Assembly (NCBI GenBank): GCA_910589655.1
Contig: CAJUTJ010000188.1
Location: 48,475-112,474, forward strand
DNA length: 64,000 nt
Reading direction: 5' to 3'
Source of the DNA: an uncultured Acetatifactor sp.
GTDB lineage: Bacteria > Bacillota > Clostridia > Lachnospirales > Lachnospiraceae
The notes below the pieces were generated by a model. It saw nothing but the letters and a program-made list of their open reading frames with translations. It was not told the DNA's origin and made no database searches. Shown one piece after another: positions 63,931 to 64,000 of the stretch. Position numbers and translations under genes: made by a program. The number at the start of each line of letters is the position of its first letter. The first letter of the stretch is position 1.

Positions 63931-64000
63931 TTAGGCAGCCGCTGAACCGTACTCCAATGCTTTTTGCATGTACTTTGGCAGTCTCTGAACAAAGCTGGCA
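63931..64000 (-). CDS. possible C-terminal end of a gene continuing past the window
   Basis: A minus-strand frame enters at the window edge and stops at TAA 63931-63933: RLPKYMQKALEYGSAAA is readable. The composition is protein-like. Product unknown. Confidence 0.35.
   Translation of the reverse strand, partial: ASFVQRLPKYMQKALEYGSAAA

Overview
The window most likely comes from a gut-type member of the class Clostridia, probably family Lachnospiraceae. The basis is moderate GC content, strong AGGAGG-type ribosome binding sites, a sortase-type IPKTG wall protein, a lipoprotein-dependent peptide importer, two chemoreceptors, and a Gram-positive style Pel exopolysaccharide locus. This placement comes from gene content and style only. 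Almost all genes lie on the minus strand.

Region 1 (1-5.1 kb): an operon with a near-consensus promoter at 2529-2557 encodes four small proteins. They share a near-identical 24-residue N-terminus (Y4, P7, NEELAEG at 12-18, YAASG at 20-24) but have unrelated or diverged C-termini. The operon runs into an ABC exporter gene cut by the window edge. Upstream on the same strand are a nucleotidyltransferase of the PF14907 type and a family 2 glycosyltransferase. The four proteins look like precursors with a shared leader, and this is the best candidate here for an undescribed export or maturation system.

Region 2 (5.5-21.6 kb): a giant wall-anchored PL11 rhamnogalacturonan lyase, then a surface polysaccharide locus with several glycosyltransferases, a Wzx-type flippase, a DUF2304 protein and two convergent DUF4832/DUF4874 paralogues.

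Region 3 (21.7-35 kb): a Pel-like synthase operon read leftward. It encodes a PqqD-like protein, an SDR-PelD fusion that keeps an RxxD c-di-GMP I-site, a PelE-like protein, a large GT-C-like membrane protein, a PelA-like protein, PelF and PelG. An amidohydrolase and an Rpn-type nuclease gene lie just upstream.

Region 4 (35.5-52.3 kb): a GH2 glycosidase overlaps tail to tail with a Ca2+-type P-ATPase whose ribosome binding site is predicted to be sequestered in a hairpin. Then come a chemoreceptor, an oligopeptide ABC importer (binding protein, two permeases, fused double ATPase), a 43-bp tandem array apparently built from a terminator, a second chemoreceptor and folD.

Region 5 (52.8-64 kb): a frameshifted trypsin-like protease, a zinc-ribbon leucine-rich-repeat membrane protein, a heterodimeric ABC exporter pair, a nest of small inverted-repeat elements, and an AT-richer accessory end with two XRE-type regulators, a small conserved protein and a glycosyltransferase remnant.

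The intergenic DNA is unusually rich in short repeated palindromic elements. I recognise at least five families, several of them abutting stop codons or nested in one another. No tRNA, rRNA, CRISPR array or complete transposase gene was seen.
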